The translations under genes and the position numbers were made by a program. From the NCBI GenBank assembly GCA_040390855.1, contig JAZJXO010000030.1, positions 1 to 54,727 of the forward strand: a stretch of DNA of 54,727 nt, given 5' to 3'. This document shows positions 51,904 through 54,727 of the stretch, one piece after another. Under the pieces are notes generated by a model that was not told the DNA's origin, ran no database searches, and saw nothing but the letters and a program-made list of their open reading frames with translations. Every line of letters starts with the position of its first letter. The first letter of the stretch is position 1. This DNA is from Parvibaculum sp040390855. GTDB taxonomy: Bacteria; Pseudomonadota; Alphaproteobacteria; Parvibaculales; Parvibaculaceae.

Positions 51904-52301
51904 TCGGCCCTGACGGACAGGCTGCGTGGCCTCGACCCGATAAGCCTCGCGCTGACAAGAATGAGCCAACCTAGACCGCTCAAGGCCAGCGCCACGCCGT
52001 GTATGGCCTCCGCCGCACCAGCCAGAAAAATCATGGCCGCCAGAGCAGCATAAGCAAAAACCGCAGCGAGAGTAAGGCGGGAGACCGCAAGGTCACTGCT
52101 CCGCCCGATAAAAAGCACGAGCGATGCGAGAAGCGCAATGACAGCAATACCGCCCGCATAAACGCTCCATGCCCGATAAAAACATCCAAAAGCATTGGCC
52201 CAAAGGTCAGCGTCCAGCGCGAAGTACTGAGGCAATGCGAAGACCTGCGCAAAAGGCAGCGTGACCGCAAACGAGATGAGCACAAGATTGGCAGGGAGCA
52301 A
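51894..52301 (-). CDS. Hypothetical four-helix membrane protein
   Basis: About 135 residues with four hydrophobic segments (about 3-20, 44-65, 72-95 and 100-118) and a basic C-terminus. The layout looks like a small integral membrane protein; I do not recognise a family. Start choice is uncertain: the open frame extends to a TTG at 52388 that would overlap the GNAT gene by 53 bases. A TTG at 52301 is preceded by AGAGGA and an AAGGAG further up, and fits the first helix. It is downstream of the GNAT gene on the same strand, so may be cotranscribed. Confidence 0.6.
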   Translation of the reverse strand: MLPANLVLISFAVTLPFAQVFALPQYFALDADLWANAFGCFYRAWSVYAGGIAVIALLASLVLFIGRSSDLAVSRLTLAAVFAYAALAAMIFLAGAAEAIHGVALALSGLGWLILVSARLIGSRPRSLSVRADQP

Positions 52302-52335
52302 TCCTCTGGGTTTAATCTCCTTCGCTCCCTTTCCG

Positions 52336-52614
52336 TCAGACCACAACCAGATCCTGATATTCAGAATGTTTCTTGATATAGGCGTCAAAAAACGGGCAGG
52401 TCGGATTCACTTTGAGACCGCGCGCACGCACCTGATCCAGCACCGATTTGACGAGACGCGAGCCAACACCCTTGCCACCCAAAGCCTCCGGCACGATCGT
52501 GTGATAAAATTCAATGCCACCGGTAAAGAAACGATATTCGGCAAAGGCCGTCACGCCTTCGACCACAAGTTCGAATCTGTGACGCTCCGACACGTCCCGC
52601 GCATCATCAGTCAT
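52336..52614 (-). CDS. Small GNAT N-acetyltransferase, COG2388 type
   Basis: A 92-residue GNAT-fold protein with the acetyl-CoA site GGKGVGSRLVKSVLDQVRARGLKV (about residues 46-69) and CPFFDAYIKKHSEYQDLV at the end, both typical of the small YjdJ-like COG2388 family. The fold is compact (one domain) and these proteins may have weak or no known acetyl-transfer substrate. The C-terminus of about 15 residues follows the catalytic core. It starts with ATG 52614 and is divergent by about 50 bases from nothing on the plus strand; lldD lies upstream on the same strand. Confidence 0.88.
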   Translation of the reverse strand: MTDDARDVSERHRFELVVEGVTAFAEYRFFTGGIEFYHTIVPEALGGKGVGSRLVKSVLDQVRARGLKVNPTCPFFDAYIKKHSEYQDLVVV

Positions 52615-52662
52615 GCTTCTTCTCCTTCAGATTTCGATATGCCCGAAGCCTAGCGCGTTCCT

Positions 52663-53814
52663 TCAGAGATCACGAACAAGAAGATGCTCGCCTGCCGCCC
52701 GCACATTCGTGCAACCAGTCAGCATCATCGCCACTTCAAGCTCGCGCCGCATGGTTCCGAGCATAGCGCCGACACCCGCCTCGCCGCCGCCGCCAAGCGC
52801 ATATGCCCAGGCACGCCCGATAAGCACACCCTTTGCCCCAAGCGCCAGAGCTTTCAGCACATCAAGCCCTGAGCGCACGCCGCCATCCATCAGCACTGTG
52901 AGCGTGTCGCCCACAGCTTTGACAATCGGTGGCAGAGCTTCGATACCGGCCGGCACACCGTCAAGCTGACGGCCACCATGGTTCGAGACAACGACCCCGT
53001 CTGCACCAACAAAGGCGGCGCGGCGCGCATCGTCTGCGTCCAGAATACCTTTGATGATAATAGGCCCCTCCCAGTGCTTACGCACCCAGGCGAAATCATC
53101 CCAGTTCACCGACGGATCAAAATTCTTGCCGATCCAGGCCGCAAAATCATTGGTGCCTTTGGCGCCCGGCATCGCTTCCACCAGATTGCCGAAACTCGGT
53201 GGCCCGCCCCGCAGCAGCACATTCCACATCCAGTGAGGATGCATCGCTGTGTTGAAGGCGCGGCGCGCCTGATCAAGTGCGGTGAGTTGACCCGAAAGCC
53301 CCGAACGCATATCGCGGTAGCGGGAACCCGGCACCGGCAGATCGACGGTAAAGACCAGCACCTTTGAGCCCGCCGCCTTGGCGCGATCAAGCAGCACCTC
53401 CATATAGCCACGATCCTTGATCATATAGAGTTGAAACCAGATAGGATCCGGCACCTCTTTGCGCACTTCTTCAATCGAGCAAATGCTGACAGTGGAGAGG
53501 CAAAAAGGCAGACCGGCTTTCTGCGCCGCGCGCGCTGCCTGCACCTCGCCGCGTTTGGCATAGAGCCCCGCCATGCCGACCGGCGCGAGGATCAACGGCA
53601 TCGCGAGTTTCTGACCGAACAGCTCGGTCTCAAGCGACAGGTTCGACACATCGGTCAGAACACGCTGGCGCAGAGAGATGTTCTCGATCGCTTCGACATT
53701 GCGCCGCAGCGTCGTCTCGGCATAGGAACCGCCGTCGATATAATCAAACATCATGCGCGGAAGGCGCGATCTGGCCCGCAAACGCCAATCTGAAACCGAA
53801 GCTGGTTGCGTCAC
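52663..53814 (-). CDS. lldD: FMN-dependent L-lactate dehydrogenase / alpha-hydroxy-acid oxidase
   Basis: A 383-residue alpha-hydroxy-acid dehydrogenase. The FMN-site motif PLILAPVGMAGL is near residue 73. The catalytic His-Arg motif SNHGGRQLDG is near residue 275, and the phosphate loop is GVRSGLDVLKALALGAKGVLIG. A YIDGGSYAETT motif near 26 and YMIKDRGYMEVLL near 132 are also family features. E. coli LldD oxidises L-lactate and passes electrons to quinone; some relatives oxidise other 2-hydroxy acids. I chose GTG 53814, with GGGGGAG just upstream; the longer frame starts in the promoter. An inverted repeat lies upstream (see that feature). Confidence 0.9.
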   Translation of the reverse strand: MTQPASVSDWRLRARSRLPRMMFDYIDGGSYAETTLRRNVEAIENISLRQRVLTDVSNLSLETELFGQKLAMPLILAPVGMAGLYAKRGEVQAARAAQKAGLPFCLSTVSICSIEEVRKEVPDPIWFQLYMIKDRGYMEVLLDRAKAAGSKVLVFTVDLPVPGSRYRDMRSGLSGQLTALDQARRAFNTAMHPHWMWNVLLRGGPPSFGNLVEAMPGAKGTNDFAAWIGKNFDPSVNWDDFAWVRKHWEGPIIIKGILDADDARRAAFVGADGVVVSNHGGRQLDGVPAGIEALPPIVKAVGDTLTVLMDGGVRSGLDVLKALALGAKGVLIGRAWAYALGGGGEAGVGAMLGTMRRELEVAMMLTGCTNVRAAGEHLLVRDL

Positions 53815-53864
53815 ATCGTCTCCCCCACCTTGCTCATTTCGACTCCAATATAGGCGAGAGCGTG

Positions 53865-53895
53865 TGTGAAAGTTCAGGTAAAAACCGTTTTCACA
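53865..53895. promoter_or_regulatory. Inverted repeat between lldD and the FkbM gene
   Basis: TGTGAAA (53865-53871) and TTTCACA (53889-53895) form a 7-bp inverted repeat with a 17-base gap. It is about 50 bases upstream of the lldD start and 70 before the FkbM start, in an AT-rich promoter region. It may be a regulator site. It does not match the LldR pattern I know. Confidence 0.35.
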
Positions 53896-53966
53896 TTCAC
53901 GAAGCAATAAAATCTCTTATAAGGTTAGTGATAGTTCCGCGTACCAAATGACAAGGCATCGTCCCT

Positions 53967-54727
53967 ATGCTCAAACCCCTCAAGCAAGTTAAAGAAAAGC
54001 TCCGTCGCCGCACTCCATCTGCCAAAGTTATTTGGGCACAGCTTGCTCAGCACAATTGCAAGGCCGTCATGCTCGACACGCCACACGGAATTTTCTGGAC
54101 GAAGCCGGGCGACAATGCGATCGGCTTTTCCTTATTCACCAACGGCGAGTTTGACTATGCCGACTTCTCCCGCCTCCAAGCAGCCATTTCATCCGGCACC
54201 CTAAAATTACCGCAAGATGCCATTTTTCTTGATGTCGGCGCCAATATCGGCACACACACCATTTATGCAATGAACTCCGGATTGTTTTCCCAAGCTGTTT
54301 GCTTTGAACCCGATCCGGAAAACTTTAAGTTGCTGTGCCTCAACATCAAAGAGAACGGCTACGGCGATAAATGCCATTTGCTCAACATAGCACTTGGTGC
54401 CGCATCGGGCACAGCAGAGCTTGAATTAGCCGCCGATAATTTTGGTGACCATCGCATCCGGCAAAACGGTCAAAACGCAACTGTCGAAAATCTCTATAAC
54501 GAAGAAGAGCGTAAGACTGTTTCCGTGCGCATGGAAACACTTGATGCAGCATTAGCAGAACTCGGCATTGATCCAACCCGATGCTTTTTGCATATGGACG
54601 TGCAGGGCTTTGAACCCTACGTACTGCAAGGGGCTACGAAATTTCTCGCTTCATGCAAAACAGTATTCACAGAAAGAGCTGGCTCCGGTTGTCTGAACAG
54701 CTTCGCGCTGGAGATAAGTGGCTTCCT
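53967..54727 (+). CDS. FkbM-family methyltransferase, 3' end cut by window edge
   Basis: From the ATG at 53967 the frame stays open to the right edge (253 codons). The sequence has a basic N-terminus, then the SAM-binding motif FLDVGANIGTHTI (about residues 88-100) and CFEPDPENFKLLCLNI (about 112-127). A later MDVQGFEPYVLQGA (about 209-222) matches the FkbM signature. FkbM methyltransferases methylate sugar or polyketide hydroxyls, often on surface polysaccharides or glycolipids. The last 20 residues before the edge do not look like typical FkbM (usually an F-T-E-x-S-P pattern), which may be natural or reflect the window end. An open ATG start is close to the promoter of lldD. Confidence 0.86.
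   Translation, partial: MLKPLKQVKEKLRRRTPSAKVIWAQLAQHNCKAVMLDTPHGIFWTKPGDNAIGFSLFTNGEFDYADFSRLQAAISSGTLKLPQDAIFLDVGANIGTHTIYAMNSGLFSQAVCFEPDPENFKLLCLNIKENGYGDKCHLLNIALGAASGTAELELAADNFGDHRIRQNGQNATVENLYNEEERKTVSVRMETLDAALAELGIDPTRCFLHMDVQGFEPYVLQGATKFLASCKTVFTERAGSGCLNSFALEISGF

Overview
The window looks like chromosomal DNA of a free-living aerobic alphaproteobacterium. This is an inference from GC-rich, densely packed coding sequence, long spurious antisense reading frames, frequent GTG starts and the gene families present (paired acyl-CoA dehydrogenases, a Baeyer-Villiger-type monooxygenase, Cox11, YghU-type GST, MtnBDC). No rRNA, tRNA, IS element, prophage or CRISPR array was recognised. 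About 51 protein genes fill almost all of the sequence. The first (a metallophosphatase) and the last (an FkbM methyltransferase) are cut by the window edges.

Layout. 1-7 kb: a phosphatase, arabinose-5-phosphate isomerase (kdsD), a flavin monooxygenase, and a three-gene operon (HAD-UbiA fusion, DprE1-like oxidase, DprE2-like reductase) that reads as a pathway for polyprenyl-phosphate arabinose. 7-19 kb: aldose epimerase, Cox11, TonB-dependent receptor, a beta-helical autotransporter with a divergent LysR regulator, cardiolipin synthase, a DUF883/YqjE-like pair, NfeD plus SPFH protein, and a GST. 19.7-26.6 kb: a FitA-FitB toxin-antitoxin pair translationally coupled to a SemiSWEET transporter and preceded by two matching palindromes, then ChrA, two acyl-CoA dehydrogenases and a GGDEF-EAL protein. 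26.8-31.3 kb: PPK2 overlapping an MgtC/DUF4010 membrane protein, then RlmJ and an MFS transporter. 31.4-37.5 kb: YghU-like GST, DUF2834 protein, XRE regulator, acetyl-CoA hydrolase/transferase, acyl-CoA thioesterase and aldehyde dehydrogenase.

37.8-49.2 kb: a GMC oxidoreductase with a His-rich Tat-exported small partner, a COG4705 four-repeat membrane protein, MtgA, an outer-membrane porin, a two-gene RND efflux operon with three inverted repeats upstream, and a DUF3311 plus sodium:solute symporter pair. 49.2-51.1 kb: a methionine-salvage operon mtnB-mtnD-mtnC whose first start codon lies next to a foldable leader. 51.3-54.7 kb: a MarR-like regulator, a membrane protein, a small GNAT, an LldD-like lactate dehydrogenase and the FkbM methyltransferase.

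The genes are mostly metabolic and envelope functions in short operons with ATGA or TAATG overlaps. Several convergent neighbours abut or overlap at their stop codons. The most notable items are the arabinose-lipid operon, whose DprE1 has Ala where the mycobacterial drug-target Cys sits; the toxin-antitoxin-SemiSWEET operon with its double operator; the foldable mtnB leader; and the operator-like repeat cluster before the RND pump.
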